DNA of 64,000 nt from Pseudomonas sp. ANT_J12 (GCF_008370045.1 NZ_VOBN01000001.1:992001-1056000); one strand, 5' to 3'; counted from the first letter of the stretch, positions 48,689 through 58,289 are shown. The notes: generated by a model not told the origin, from the sequence alone. Program-made: numbers and translations.

Positions 48689-48896
48689 GCAGACGTCCAC
48701 TCCCCTGTTACGGCACTCGTATCAGGGGCTGATAAATCAGCAAGTTAGCCTGACGAGGCTGCGCTTATGGCTCGATCTCATGCGGTTTTACCAGCATGAA
48801 GAGCTGCTTCTCGCGAACGTCGATATCCCGGCAGCCAGTGATGGCATTGCCACAAAGGACTGCGTTCGCCGACCAAGAAAAAAAAGGAGTCCGCCT

Positions 48897-49613
48897 GTGG
48901 CGATTCGCTATGGCAAGGGGCTTATAGGAGGTGCGGTTGTCGTCGCACTCCTGGCCCTGCTGGTCCATTGGATTGGCATCAACACGATCGAACATTACCG
49001 CGACGATTTGTTGTTTTACCTGCAAGCTCACTTGATTCTCGTCCTTGTTTCCATGCTGGCCGCCCTCGTTGTGGGCATCCCCGCCGGTATCTTCCTCAGC
49101 CGCCCGACCATGGTGGGCCGCGCTGAACGCTTCATGCAGATCTTCAACATCGGCAACACCGTGCCGCCTCTCGCCGTACTGGCCATCGCCCTGGGGATTC
49201 TGGGCATCGGCAGCGGCCCCGCGATCTTCGCCCTGTTCCTCGCCTCGCTGTTGCCGATCGTGCGCAACACCTATGAAGGCCTGAAAAACGTCCAGGGTTC
49301 GCTGAAAGAAGCGGCCGTCGGCATCGGCATGACGCCAACGCAAGTGCTGTGGCGGGTCGAACTGCCGAACGCGGTACCGATCATCATCGGTGGCGTGCGT
49401 GTGGCCCTGGCGATCAACGTCGGTACCGCACCGTTGGCATTCCTGATTGGCGCCAATAGCCTGGGCAGCCTGATTTTCCCCGGCATCGCCCTGAACAATC
49501 AGCCGCAACTGCTGCTCGGCGCGGCTTGCACCGCCCTGCTGGCCTTGCTGCTCGACGGCCTGGTGACACTCGCCAGCCGCCTCTGGCTCGAACGCGGCCT
49601 ACGCCCGTCTTAA
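48897..49613 (+). CDS. Osmoprotectant ABC transporter permease 1
   Basis: This is a 238-residue inner-membrane permease of the quaternary-amine uptake family (OpuC/Osm/Yeh type) with about six membrane segments and the EAA loop GSLKEAAVGIGMTPTQ. The GTG at 48897 is chosen because AAGGAG lies seven bases upstream and the hydrophobic text begins right after it; 70 codons upstream are open but not protein-like. Operon order is permease, binding protein, permease, ATPase. Likely substrates are glycine betaine, choline or carnitine; this is inferred from the family. Confidence 0.9.
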   Translation: MAIRYGKGLIGGAVVVALLALLVHWIGINTIEHYRDDLLFYLQAHLILVLVSMLAALVVGIPAGIFLSRPTMVGRAERFMQIFNIGNTVPPLAVLAIALGILGIGSGPAIFALFLASLLPIVRNTYEGLKNVQGSLKEAAVGIGMTPTQVLWRVELPNAVPIIIGGVRVALAINVGTAPLAFLIGANSLGSLIFPGIALNNQPQLLLGAACTALLALLLDGLVTLASRLWLERGLRPS

Positions 49614-49633
49614 GCCTCGGCAAAGGAATTTTT

Positions 49634-50527
49634 ATGAAGAAATTAAGCTTTCTAATAGGCTGCGCCCTGCTGTTTGCAGGATTTGCCCAAGCCGCTGAAA
49701 AACCCGTGATCCGCATCGGCGCCCGGGTGTTCACCGAACAAACCCTGCTGGCGGAAATCACCTCCCAATACCTGCGCACCAAGGGTTACGACACCCAGGT
49801 GACCGGCGGTCTGGGCAGCAACCTGGCCCGCAGCGCCCACGAAAGTGGCCAGCTGGATTTGATGTGGGAATACACCGGCGTGTCGCTGGTGGCTTACAAC
49901 CACATCACTGACAAGCTCGACAGCGCTCAGTCCTACGCCAAGGTGAAAGAACTCGACGCGAAAAAAGGCCTGGTCTGGCTGACACCGTCGAAGTTCAGCA
50001 ACACCTACGCCCTGGCCCTGCCGGAGAAAACCGCGCAGGCCTATCCGCAGATCAACACCATCAGCGAGCTGAACACGGTGCTGCAGGCTGAGGCGAAGAC
50101 CAATCACCTCGTGGCCCTGGACACCGAGTTTGCCAACCGTTCCGACGGTCTGGACGGCATGGTCGACCTCTACGGCATGAACCTGACCCGCAAGAACATC
50201 CGGCAGATGGACGCCGGTCTGGTCTACACCGCCCTGCGTAATGGCCAGGTGTTTGCCGGTCTGGTTTACACCACGGACGGTCGCTTGAACGCCTTCAAGC
50301 TGAAACTGCTCGAAGACGACAAGCACTACTTCCCGGACTACACCGCCGCGCCGGTGGTGCGTCAGGTTTACCTCGACGCTCACCCGAATCTTGCCGAAGA
50401 ACTCAAGCCACTGGCTGAACTGTTCGACGACGCCACCATGCGTGCGCTGAATGCGCGGGTCGATGTCGATCACGAAAGCCCTTCATCGGTTGCCGCAGAT
50501 TTCCTGCGTCAGCATCCGATCAACTGA
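49634..50527 (+). CDS. Osmoprotectant-binding periplasmic protein
   Basis: This 297-residue OpuAC/ProX-type binding protein has signal peptide MKKLSFLIGCALLFAGFAQA. RIGARVFTEQTLLAEITSQY and LMWEYTGVSLVAY are the typical N-lobe motifs, and aromatic residues for a quaternary-amine cage are present (WEYTG, YTTDGR). ATG 49634 with AAAGGA upstream defines the start; the earlier frame overlaps permease 1. It stands between the two permease genes. Confidence 0.92.
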   Translation: MKKLSFLIGCALLFAGFAQAAEKPVIRIGARVFTEQTLLAEITSQYLRTKGYDTQVTGGLGSNLARSAHESGQLDLMWEYTGVSLVAYNHITDKLDSAQSYAKVKELDAKKGLVWLTPSKFSNTYALALPEKTAQAYPQINTISELNTVLQAEAKTNHLVALDTEFANRSDGLDGMVDLYGMNLTRKNIRQMDAGLVYTALRNGQVFAGLVYTTDGRLNAFKLKLLEDDKHYFPDYTAAPVVRQVYLDAHPNLAEELKPLAELFDDATMRALNARVDVDHESPSSVAADFLRQHPIN

Positions 50528-50539
50528 GGAGGAGAAGAC

Positions 50540-51193
50540 ATGGAATTTTTGAACGCCTTTTCCCATCTCGACTGGCCGCAGGTCCTGCACCTGACCTGGC
50601 AGCACATCACCCTGGTCGGCATCGCCGTGACCTTGGCGATCCTCGTCGGCGTGCCCCTGGGCATCGTGATGACGCGCTTCCCGTCGCTCGCCGGTCCCTT
50701 GCAGGCCAGCGCCACGGTGCTGCTGACCGTGCCGTCGATTGCGCTGTTCGGCCTGTTGCTGCCGTTCTACTCCAAGTTCGGCCAGGGCCTGGGCCCGATG
50801 CCGGCGATCACCGCCGTGTTTCTGTACTCGCTGCTGCCGATCATGCGTAACACCTACCTCGCCCTGACCGGCGTCGAACCGGGCATTCGCGAAGCCGCCC
50901 GCGGCATCGGCATGACCTTCGGCCAGCGCCTGCGCATGGTTGAACTGCCGATTGCCGTGCCGGTGATCCTCGCCGGTGTGCGCACCGCCGTGGTCATGAA
51001 CATTGGTGTCATGACCATCGCCGCGACCATCGGTGCCGGTGGCCTCGGTGTACTTATTCTCGCTTCAATCAGCCGCAGCGACATGTCGATGCTGATCGTC
51101 GGCGCCGTGCTGGTCAGTCTCCTGGCCATCTTCGCCGACCTGCTTCTGCAATGGCTGCAACGCACGCTGACTCCTAAAGGACTGCTCAAATGA
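50540..51193 (+). CDS. Osmoprotectant ABC transporter permease 2
   Basis: This is a 217-residue permease with about five to six membrane segments, paralogous to permease 1, with EAA loop GIREAARGIGMTFGQRL. GAGGAG precedes the ATG. Its stop overlaps the ATPase start (ATGA, 51190-51193), which indicates translational coupling. Confidence 0.93.
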   Translation: MEFLNAFSHLDWPQVLHLTWQHITLVGIAVTLAILVGVPLGIVMTRFPSLAGPLQASATVLLTVPSIALFGLLLPFYSKFGQGLGPMPAITAVFLYSLLPIMRNTYLALTGVEPGIREAARGIGMTFGQRLRMVELPIAVPVILAGVRTAVVMNIGVMTIAATIGAGGLGVLILASISRSDMSMLIVGAVLVSLLAIFADLLLQWLQRTLTPKGLLK

Positions 51194-52347
51194 TCGAACT
51201 TCAAAACCTCAGCAAGACCTTCCAAAGCAACGGCAAAGATGTGAAAGCCGTGGACTCGGTAAGCCTGACCGTCAATGAAGGCGAAATCTGTGTGTTCCTC
51301 GGGCCATCGGGCTGCGGCAAAAGCACCACGCTGAAGATGATCAACCGCCTGATCAAGCCGACATCCGGCAAGATCCTGATCAACGGCGAAGACACCACCG
51401 ACCTCGACGCCGTGACCCTGCGTCGCAACATCGGTTATGTGATCCAGCAGATCGGTCTGTTCCCGAACATGACCATCGAGGAAAACATCACCATCGTTCC
51501 GCGCCTGCTGGGCTGGGACAAACAGAAATGCCACGACCGCGCCCGCGAGTTGATGAGCATGATCAAGCTCGAACCCAAGCAGTACCTGAATCGCTATCCG
51601 CGTGAGTTGTCCGGCGGCCAGCAGCAGCGGATCGGCGTGATCCGGGCACTGGCGGCGGATGCGCCGCTGTTGTTGATGGATGAGCCGTTCGGCGCGGTCG
51701 ACCCGATCAACCGCGAGATGATCCAGAACGAGTTCTTCGAGATGCAGCGCGCGCTGAACAAGACCGTGATCATGGTCAGCCACGACATCGACGAAGCGAT
51801 CAAGCTGGGCGACAAGATTGCGATCTTCCGCGCCGGCAAGCTGTTGCAGATCGACCACCCGGACACCCTGCTGGCACACCCGGCGGACGACTTTGTGAGC
51901 AACTTCGTCGGCCAGGACAGCACCCTCAAGCGTCTGTTGCTGGTGAAAGCCGAAGACGCGGCGGACAACGCGCCGTCGGTGAGCCCGGAAACCCCGGTGG
52001 CCGAGGCCCTGGAGCTGATGGACGAACTGGACCGTCGTTATGTGGTGGTCACCGATGGCGAGAACAAGGCGTTGGGTTATGTACGACGTCGCGACCTGCA
52101 CCGTCAGGCCGGTACGTGCGCGCAATACCTGCGCGAGTTCAACGCCACCGCCGCGTTCGACGAGCATTTGCGCATCCTGCTGTCGCGCATGTACGAGTTC
52201 AACCGCTCGTGGTTGCCGGTGATGGATGCCGAGCGGGTGTTCCTGGGAGAAGTGACCCAGGAATCGATTGCCGAGTACCTGAGCTCCGGCAAGTCCCGTG
52301 GCGGCAAGACCAGCATTGTTTCGCCGGCTGAGGCTGCGGTCGCCTGA
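51190..52347 (+). CDS. Osmoprotectant ABC transporter ATPase with CBS domains
   Basis: This 385-residue ATPase is of the ProV/OpuCA type. Walker A is GPSGCGKSTT, signature LSGGQQQRIGVIRAL and Walker B LLLMDEPFGAVDP. The C-terminal third (about 250-375) holds a tandem CBS region that in OpuA-type systems senses ionic strength or c-di-AMP. The first CBS half is degenerate (VSPETPVAEALELM) and the second ends in GEVTQESIAEYL. It is the last gene of the operon. Confidence 0.94.
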   Translation: MIELQNLSKTFQSNGKDVKAVDSVSLTVNEGEICVFLGPSGCGKSTTLKMINRLIKPTSGKILINGEDTTDLDAVTLRRNIGYVIQQIGLFPNMTIEENITIVPRLLGWDKQKCHDRARELMSMIKLEPKQYLNRYPRELSGGQQQRIGVIRALAADAPLLLMDEPFGAVDPINREMIQNEFFEMQRALNKTVIMVSHDIDEAIKLGDKIAIFRAGKLLQIDHPDTLLAHPADDFVSNFVGQDSTLKRLLLVKAEDAADNAPSVSPETPVAEALELMDELDRRYVVVTDGENKALGYVRRRDLHRQAGTCAQYLREFNATAAFDEHLRILLSRMYEFNRSWLPVMDAERVFLGEVTQESIAEYLSSGKSRGGKTSIVSPAEAAVA

Positions 52348-52351
52348 TCTG

Positions 52352-52446
52352 ACGCCTTCGCGGGCAAGCCTCGCTCCTACAGGTGCGGTGTCGTACGCAA
52401 CATCACGGCATACCGAAAACCTGCAGGAGCGAGGCTTGCCCGCGAA
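52352..52446. repeat. REP doublet, GAGGCTTGCCCGCGAA family
   Basis: CTTCGCGGGCAAGCCTCGCT and the inverted GAGCGAGGCTTGCCCGCGAA flank about 45 bp, directly after the ATPase gene. It begins a 568-bp gap that also holds another repeat, a promoter and the speC leader. Confidence 0.8.
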
Positions 52447-52482
52447 TGGGGCACCACAAATCCCCTTGAAACACCTCAAATT

Positions 52483-52590
52483 GATCGTTCCCACGCTCTG
52501 CGTGGGAATGCCGCCCGGGACGCTCTGCGTCCGCCCTTTGAGACGCGGAGCGTCTGTTGATGCATTCCCACGCAGAGCGTGGGAACGATC
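52483..52590. repeat. Palindromic repeat, GATCGTTCCCACGC family
   Basis: A 108-bp copy with intact termini lies 37 bp after the REP doublet, so two unrelated repeat families sit side by side here. Confidence 0.85.
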
Positions 52591-52684
52591 ATTCGAGGGA
52601 ACATCACACTGTCATGCAGGTCGGTTACATCAGTAGCTGTCCGGGACCGCACGACGGAAGCGTGCAAAAACGCGACATTTTTAG

Positions 52685-52713
52685 TTGATCTCAAGCCCCT
52701 CACGCCCTAAAGT
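52685..52713 (+). promoter_or_regulatory. Candidate sigma70 promoter of speC
   Basis: TTGATC (52685-52690) and TAAAGT (52708-52713) have 17-bp spacing. It would give a leader of about 195 nt before the speC ATG. Found by eye. Confidence 0.4.
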
Positions 52714-52771
52714 TCGCGCCGAACGTCCATGCTGGAAACGATCCATCCGGCTCAAGTACTGACGACGAGAC

Positions 52772-52813
52772 AGCAAGGCCAAGGGCAGCACCGCCTCCCG
52801 TGGCCTTTTTGCT
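52772..52813 (+). terminator. Intrinsic terminator inside the speC leader
   Basis: AAGGCCA (52775-52781) pairs with TGGCCTT (52801-52807), followed by TTTGCTTT. It lies 100 bp before the speC start and downstream of the candidate promoter, so it would either release a short RNA of about 90 nt or act as an attenuator. Confidence 0.6.
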
Positions 52814-52915
52814 TTCGGCGACATGCCTTGGGAAGTAGGCGAACCAAAGTGGGGATACGGAGGACGTTCATTTGCACCCATTTATTTACTCAGTTTGCCA
52901 GTAGGAGTCCCAAGC

Positions 52916-54079
52916 ATGTCGATCAACGTCGAAGACTATTTCGCGCGCGATACCTTCAACAAAATGAAGGCATTTGCCGACAAACAAGAAACCCCGTTCG
53001 TGGTGATCGACACCGCGATGATCAGCCAGGCCTATGACGACCTGCGCGCCGGTTTCGATTTCGCCAAGGTCTACTACGCGGTCAAGGCCAACCCGGCCGT
53101 CGAAATCATCGACCTGCTCAAAGAGAAAGGCTCGAACTTCGACATCGCCTCGATCTACGAGCTCGACAAAGTGATGAACCAGGGCGTCGGCCCGGATCGC
53201 ATCAGCTACGGCAACACCATCAAGAAATCCAAGGACATCCGCTACTTCTACGAGAAGGGCGTGCGCCTGTACGCCACCGATTCCGAAGCCGACCTGCGCA
53301 ACATCGCCAAGGCTGCACCGGGTTCGAAAGTCTACGTGCGCATCCTCACCGAAGGCTCGACCACCGCCGACTGGCCGTTGTCGCGCAAATTCGGCTGCCA
53401 GACCGACATGGCCATGGACCTGCTGATCCTCGCCCGTGACCTGGGCCTGGTGCCGTACGGCATCTCGTTCCACGTTGGCTCGCAACAGCGCGACATCAGC
53501 GTCTGGGACGCGGCGATTGCCAAGGTCAAAGTGATCTTCGAGCGCTTGAAAGAAGAAGACGGCATCCACCTGAAGCTGATCAACATGGGCGGTGGCTTCC
53601 CGGCCAACTACATCACCCGCACCAACAGCCTGGAAACCTACGCTGAAGAAATCATCCGTTTCCTCAAGGAAGACTTCGGCGACGACCTGCCAGAAATCAT
53701 CCTCGAGCCGGGCCGTTCGTTGATCGCCAACGCCGGGATCCTGGTCAGTGAAGTGGTATTGGTCGCGCGTAAATCCCGTACCGCCGTCGAGCGTTGGGTG
53801 TACACGGATGTGGGCAAGTTCTCCGGCCTGATCGAAACCATGGACGAAGCCATCAAGTTTCCGATCTGGACCGAGAAGAAAGGCGAGATGGAAGAAGTGG
53901 TCATCGCCGGTCCCACCTGCGACAGCGCCGACATCATGTATGAAAACTACAAGTACGGTTTGCCGCTGAACCTGGCGATTGGTGATCGTTTGTACTGGTT
54001 GTCCACCGGTGCCTACACCACCAGTTACAGCGCGGTTGAATTCAATGGCTTCCCGCCGTTGAAATCCTTCTACGTGTAA
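52916..54079 (+). CDS. speC: Ornithine decarboxylase, alanine-racemase fold
   Basis: SpeC makes putrescine from ornithine with PLP. It is of the eukaryotic-like fold III type used by Pseudomonas, not the large fold I enzyme of E. coli. ATG 52916 with GTAGGAG upstream gives 387 residues. The PLP lysine is Lys57 in YYAVKANP. Other motifs are SFHVGSQQ, MGGGFPANY (phosphate loop) and the C-terminal active-site GPTCDSADIM. From memory it corresponds to PA4519. A hairpin and T-run follow the gene. Confidence 0.95.
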   Translation: MSINVEDYFARDTFNKMKAFADKQETPFVVIDTAMISQAYDDLRAGFDFAKVYYAVKANPAVEIIDLLKEKGSNFDIASIYELDKVMNQGVGPDRISYGNTIKKSKDIRYFYEKGVRLYATDSEADLRNIAKAAPGSKVYVRILTEGSTTADWPLSRKFGCQTDMAMDLLILARDLGLVPYGISFHVGSQQRDISVWDAAIAKVKVIFERLKEEDGIHLKLINMGGGFPANYITRTNSLETYAEEIIRFLKEDFGDDLPEIILEPGRSLIANAGILVSEVVLVARKSRTAVERWVYTDVGKFSGLIETMDEAIKFPIWTEKKGEMEEVVIAGPTCDSADIMYENYKYGLPLNLAIGDRLYWLSTGAYTTSYSAVEFNGFPPLKSFYV

Positions 54080-54095
54080 GTACTGCACGCGCAAA

Positions 54096-54130
54096 TCAAA
54101 AAGCCCATGACGATTCATGGGCTTTTTTGT
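54096..54130. terminator. Terminator after speC
   Basis: AAAAAGCCCATGA and TTCATGGGCTTTTTT flank a 3-nt loop, a strong stem with A- and T-runs on both sides. It serves speC and possibly the convergent Sel1 gene. Confidence 0.9.
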
Positions 54131-54180
54131 TCCTGCGATCTGATCGCAGCCTTCGGCATCTCCGGGGAGTGTGTCGTTTG

Positions 54181-54936
54181 TCAGGGCTGTGTTAGTTCGG
54201 CGCAGCGTTTGGCGTAGTCAGCGGCCAACTCGCGAATGCGTGGATGCGCTGCGTTCAATAGCGTCTGACTCGCCACCTTCAGGAAATTCAGATTCCCGCC
54301 GGCCAGCGCCTTGCGCAACCAGTCCAGCGCGTCTTCGATATTGCCTTCATCCGCGAGTACCGCGGCGTAGCTGAATTGCCCTCGAAAATCCCCACCGAGC
54401 GCCGAGCGTCGATACCAGTCGCGTGCAGCCTGCGGGTCCGCCGGGTACACCCGCCCGTCTTCCAGATAACGCCCGAGCAGGTTCATCGATTTCGCGTGGC
54501 CCAGTTCAGCGGCATTGCGATAAAGACTCAGCGCTTGCGCCTGGTCTTCAGCGACACCGCGCCCGGTGGCCAGCAGGTTGGCGTAGTTGTACATCGCCCA
54601 ATCCAGCCCCTGCTCAGCCGCGAGTCGATAATGCCCCGCCGCCGTCGCAGCATCCGCCGCACACCCCCAGCCATGCTCATGACAACGACCGAGCATGTTG
54701 CGCGCCATCAGGTGCCCGCCCTGAGCGGCGATGCCGAACCAACGCACGGCCAGCGGCTGATCCTGTTCGATGCCCTGCCCGTCCAGCAGGATCTGCCCCA
54801 GCAAGGCCTGGGCCTCCACCACGCCTTCGCCGGCCGCGATCAGAATCGCCTGGGCCGCGCGCGCCGGACTTTCTTCGAGCATGGCTTTGAGGCGATCACC
54901 GTCGAGCACTTCTTCGCGGCGCAGTTGATAACTCAT
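54181..54936 (-). CDS. Sel1-repeat (TPR-like) protein
   Basis: This 251-residue protein is made of about five Sel1-like helical repeats ([83 protein letters not shown]). Such repeats mediate protein contacts. No signal peptide is seen, so it is cytosolic. Its start overlaps the piuC stop, and from memory the same pair (PA4515-PA4516) exists in P. aeruginosa, which suggests a role linked to PiuC. Confidence 0.9.
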   Translation of the reverse strand: MSYQLRREEVLDGDRLKAMLEESPARAAQAILIAAGEGVVEAQALLGQILLDGQGIEQDQPLAVRWFGIAAQGGHLMARNMLGRCHEHGWGCAADAATAAGHYRLAAEQGLDWAMYNYANLLATGRGVAEDQAQALSLYRNAAELGHAKSMNLLGRYLEDGRVYPADPQAARDWYRRSALGGDFRGQFSYAAVLADEGNIEDALDWLRKALAGGNLNFLKVASQTLLNAAHPRIRELAADYAKRCAELTQP

Positions 54937-55613
54937 ACCTCGACCCAGCGGCGCAGCAGGTTGTGATAAGTGCCGGTGAGGCGGATCAGCGACGGGTGGT
55001 CGGGCAGGTCCTGGGTCAGTTGCTGGATCGCCCCGTCCATCTCGAACAGCAAGGCGCGCTGGCTGTCCTCGCGGACCAGGCTTTGGGTCCAGAAGAACGA
55101 CGCATAACGTGTTCCACGCGTGACGGCGTTGACCTTGTGCAGGCTGCTGCCGGGGTACAGCACCAGGTCGCCGGCGGGCAACTTGACCCGTTGGGTGCCG
55201 AAGGTGTCCTGGATTTCCAGTTCGCCGCCGTCGTAGTCCTCCGGTTCGCTGAAGAACAGTGTCGCCGACAGGTCAGTGCGTACCCGCTCGATACTGCCCT
55301 GGGGCTGGCGCACCGCGTTATCGATATGGAAGTCGAAGCTGCCGCCCGCCGTGTAACAGTTCAGTAACGGCGGGAAGACTTTGTGCGGCAGCGCGGCCGA
55401 CATGAATTGCGGATTTTTCCACAGCCGCTCAAGCATGGCCGCGCCGATCTCCTTGGCCAGTGGATGACCTTCAGGCAGTTGCAGATTGTGCTTGGCCTTG
55501 GCTGACTGGAAGCCGGCGGTGATCTTGCCGTCCGCCCAATCAGCCTGTTCCAGCGCCTCGCGGATGCGCTGCACTTCTTCTTTCGCGAACACGCCGGGAA
55601 TGTGCAGCAACAT
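54933..55613 (-). CDS. piuC: PKHD-type Fe(II)/2-oxoglutarate hydroxylase PiuC
   Basis: PiuC is a 226-residue cytosolic iron-regulated dioxygenase of the YbiX type. The iron facial triad is His96 and Asp98 (FHIDNA) plus His159 (GSSLHKV), with Arg169 (RGTRY) to bind 2-oxoglutarate. The start at 55613 (MLLHIPGVF) is preferred over one seven codons upstream on family length. It is divergent from the receptor gene piuA, with a Fur-like box between them. Its substrate is not known. Confidence 0.93.
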   Translation of the reverse strand: MLLHIPGVFAKEEVQRIREALEQADWADGKITAGFQSAKAKHNLQLPEGHPLAKEIGAAMLERLWKNPQFMSAALPHKVFPPLLNCYTAGGSFDFHIDNAVRQPQGSIERVRTDLSATLFFSEPEDYDGGELEIQDTFGTQRVKLPAGDLVLYPGSSLHKVNAVTRGTRYASFFWTQSLVREDSQRALLFEMDGAIQQLTQDLPDHPSLIRLTGTYHNLLRRWVEV

Positions 55614-55646
55614 GAGGACGAGACCTGATTTCAAAGAGGCGCCAAT

Positions 55647-55665
55647 GGTATTGATTCTTATTGCC
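55647..55665. promoter_or_regulatory. Fur-box candidate between piuC and piuA
   Basis: Read on the minus strand, GGCAATAAGAATCAATACC matches the 19-bp Fur consensus at 13-14 positions, including the central GAATCA. It is 33 bp before the piuC start and about 155 bp before piuA. Confidence 0.6.
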
Positions 55666-55820
55666 CGTGTAAAACCCCGCAGACGAATGAGCCAACAAAA
55701 ACCGTAAGGTCAAAGTGTAAAGAATGTAAATTTGTCGCGAATAGCAACGTTTCGCAATTGATACAAATACCTGTTTACCCTATATTCCGCGGCCTCAAAT
55801 CCTTGGGGAGGGGAATTCAC

Positions 55821-58079
55821 ATGTCACGCCAACAACCACAATTACCGGTCAGTTCACCACGTTTGCTCGCGTCTGCCATTGGTATGGCGATCACTGCGGG
55901 CTCCGCGGGCCACATGGTTTTCGCTGCCGAGAAGACTGACGAAAAAGCCCCAGGCAATGCGATTTCCCTCGACGCCACCAGCGTTGTTGGCGTGCAGCAA
56001 GACACCTCCTACAAAACCGATACCTCGGCCTCCAAGAAATACACCGCCCCCCTGCGTGAAACGCCGAAAAGCGTCACCGTGATCCCGCAGCAAGTCATCC
56101 GCGATACCGGCGCTACTAGCCTGGTCGACGCCTTGCGCACCACGCCGGGCATCACCTTCGGTGCCGGTGAAGGCGGCAACCCGGCAGGCGACCGTCCGAT
56201 CATTCGTGGCTTCAACGCTGAAAGCGACACCTTCGTCGACGGCATGCGCGACCCGGCGTCCCAGAGCCGCGAGATTTTCAACGTCGAATCGATCGAAATC
56301 AGCAAGGGCCCAGGCTCGGCCTTCACCGGCGCTGGTTCCACCGGCGGCAGCCTGAATCTGGTGAGCAAGACCGCCAAACTCGGCAACTTCTACAACGGCG
56401 GCTTCACCTGGGGCTCGGACCAGACCAAGCGCACCACCCTGGACCTGAACCAGCAGATCAACGACACCTCGGCCTTTCGCCTGAACCTGATGAAGCACGA
56501 AGCCAACGTCGCCGGCCGCGATGCCGTGGACGTCAGCCGCTGGGGCGTGGCGCCGACCTTCTCCTTCGGCCTGGGCACCGACACCCGTGTGACCGTCGGT
56601 TACTACCACGTCGAAACCGATGACATGCCGGACTACGGCGTGCCGCTGACCTTGAGCCCGAATCGCAGCAAGTACCACGTCGACAAGCCGGCCAACGTCA
56701 ATAAAGACAACTTCTACGGCCTCACCGGCCGCGACTATCGCCAGACCGAAAACGACAGCGGCACGATCAAGATCGAACACGATCTGAACGACGACCTGAC
56801 CGTTTCCAACAGCTTCCGCATGTCCCGCTCGACCCTCGACTACATCGTCACCAACCCGGATGACAGCAAGGGCAACGTGGCCAATGGCAGCGTGTACCGT
56901 GGCTCGAAAAGCCGTAACTCGACGTCCAGCGGCTGGGTCAACCAGACCGACCTGAGCGCCAAGTTCAACACCGGCGCTATCGAACACAGCCTGGTCACCG
57001 GTCTGGAGTTTTCCTATCAGGACACCCACAACCGCCCGTACATCCTGACCTCGACGGCTGCCGGCACCACTTGCAACCGCGCACTGTTCAATTCTGGCGA
57101 CTGCACCAACCTGTACAAGCCGACGCCTGGGGATAACTGGTCGGGCACGATCAAAGACAGCAACGCCTTCACCGACACAGACACCAAGACCGCTGCGGCC
57201 TATGTGTTCGATACCCTGAAGTTCAACGAGCAATGGTCCCTGAACCTGGGCCTGCGCTACGACAACTACCAGACCGAATCCAGCGGCTACGCCAATGCGG
57301 GGCGTAGCACACCTGCGGGCAGTTTCTCCCGCGAGAACACCAGCGACCTGGTCAACTACCAGATCGGCGTGGTCTACAACCCGTTGCCGAACGGCAGCGT
57401 GTACGCGGCCTATTCCACCTCCAGCAACCCGGCCGGCGAAACCAGCGGTAACGGCGGCCTGGAACTGGCGGCGAACAACAGCGATCTGGACCCGGAAAAG
57501 AACCGTAACTACGAGATCGGCACCAAGTGGGACTTCTTCGGTGACGACCTGTCGCTGACCGCCGCGCTGTTCCGCACCGAGAAAACCAACGCGCGTATCG
57601 ACGATCCGGACGGCGCCACCACCCAAGTGCTCGACGGCGAACAAACCGTCAACGGCCTGGAACTGACCTACACCGGCAAGCTGACCCGTAACTGGAAAGT
57701 CTTCGGCGGCTACACCTATATGGAAAGCGAAGTGGTCAAGACCACCCTCGCCGCCGACAAAGGCAACCACATGCCGAGCACGCCACGGAACAATTTCACT
57801 CTGTGGTCGACGTATGACCTGATCCCGGAGAAGTTGACCATCGGCGGCGGCGCGACCTTCGTCGACTCGCAGTTCGGCAACGTCGCCAACTCGGTGGAGA
57901 TCCCGTCCTACTGGCGCTACGACGCCATGGCCAGCTACGCGCTGACCAAGAACGTCGACCTGCAACTCAACGTGCAAAACCTGACCGACAAGCGTTACTT
58001 CGACCAGGTGTTCCAGACGCACTATGCCCACGTGGCGGCGGGTCGTACCGCCTTGCTGAGCGCCAACTTCCACTTCTAA
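55821..58079 (+). CDS. piuA: TonB-dependent siderophore receptor PiuA
   Basis: This 752-residue outer-membrane receptor imports catechol-type iron siderophores; in P. aeruginosa PiuA also admits siderophore-drug conjugates. The signal peptide ends near MVFAAEK, the plug domain covers about 75-190 (PKSVTVIPQQVIRD; GDRPIIRGFNAES; VESIEISKGPGSAFTG), and the 22-strand barrel ends in ALLSANFHF. Two Cys in the barrel (TTCNRALFNSGDC) may form a loop disulphide. ATG 55821 with GGGGAGGGG upstream decides the start. Confidence 0.94.
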   Translation: MSRQQPQLPVSSPRLLASAIGMAITAGSAGHMVFAAEKTDEKAPGNAISLDATSVVGVQQDTSYKTDTSASKKYTAPLRETPKSVTVIPQQVIRDTGATSLVDALRTTPGITFGAGEGGNPAGDRPIIRGFNAESDTFVDGMRDPASQSREIFNVESIEISKGPGSAFTGAGSTGGSLNLVSKTAKLGNFYNGGFTWGSDQTKRTTLDLNQQINDTSAFRLNLMKHEANVAGRDAVDVSRWGVAPTFSFGLGTDTRVTVGYYHVETDDMPDYGVPLTLSPNRSKYHVDKPANVNKDNFYGLTGRDYRQTENDSGTIKIEHDLNDDLTVSNSFRMSRSTLDYIVTNPDDSKGNVANGSVYRGSKSRNSTSSGWVNQTDLSAKFNTGAIEHSLVTGLEFSYQDTHNRPYILTSTAAGTTCNRALFNSGDCTNLYKPTPGDNWSGTIKDSNAFTDTDTKTAAAYVFDTLKFNEQWSLNLGLRYDNYQTESSGYANAGRSTPAGSFSRENTSDLVNYQIGVVYNPLPNGSVYAAYSTSSNPAGETSGNGGLELAANNSDLDPEKNRNYEIGTKWDFFGDDLSLTAALFRTEKTNARIDDPDGATTQVLDGEQTVNGLELTYTGKLTRNWKVFGGYTYMESEVVKTTLAADKGNHMPSTPRNNFTLWSTYDLIPEKLTIGGGATFVDSQFGNVANSVEIPSYWRYDAMASYALTKNVDLQLNVQNLTDKRYFDQVFQTHYAHVAAGRTALLSANFHF

Positions 58080-58107
58080 CAGGGAGTCGGTCGTCGAATG
58101 CATAACT

Positions 58108-58243
58108 GTGGCGAGGGAGCTTGCTCCCGCTGGGTGGCGAAGCCGCCCCAAAACCAGGCACTGCGGTTTTCCCCTTAAACCGTATTGCCCTTTTGGGGAG
58201 TCCTTCGGCCTCCAGCGGGAGCAAGCTCCCTCGCCACAAAGGC
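58108..58243. repeat. Long inverted repeat, TGGCGAGGGAGCTTGCTCCC family
   Basis: TGTGGCGAGGGAGCTTGCTC and GGGAGCAAGCTCCCTCGCCA face each other around a central AAGCCGCCCCAAAACC segment. Same architecture as the element at 28.49 kb. It fills most of the 293-bp piuA-piuB gap. Confidence 0.78.
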
Positions 58244-58259
58244 AACATTCGGTCTTAAC

Positions 58260-58289
58260 GCCCCGTTCATTGAATTGAACGGGGCTTTT
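58260..58289 (+). terminator. Terminator after piuA
   Basis: GCCCCGTTCA (58260-58269) and TGAACGGGGC (58276-58285) are followed by TTTTG. It separates piuA from piuB transcription. Confidence 0.85.

Noticed and set aside
48687..48896. Seventy-codon N-terminal extension of osmoprotectant permease 1
   Set aside because: Not membrane-like, no ribosome site at its ATG, and a strong AAGGAG lies before GTG 48897.
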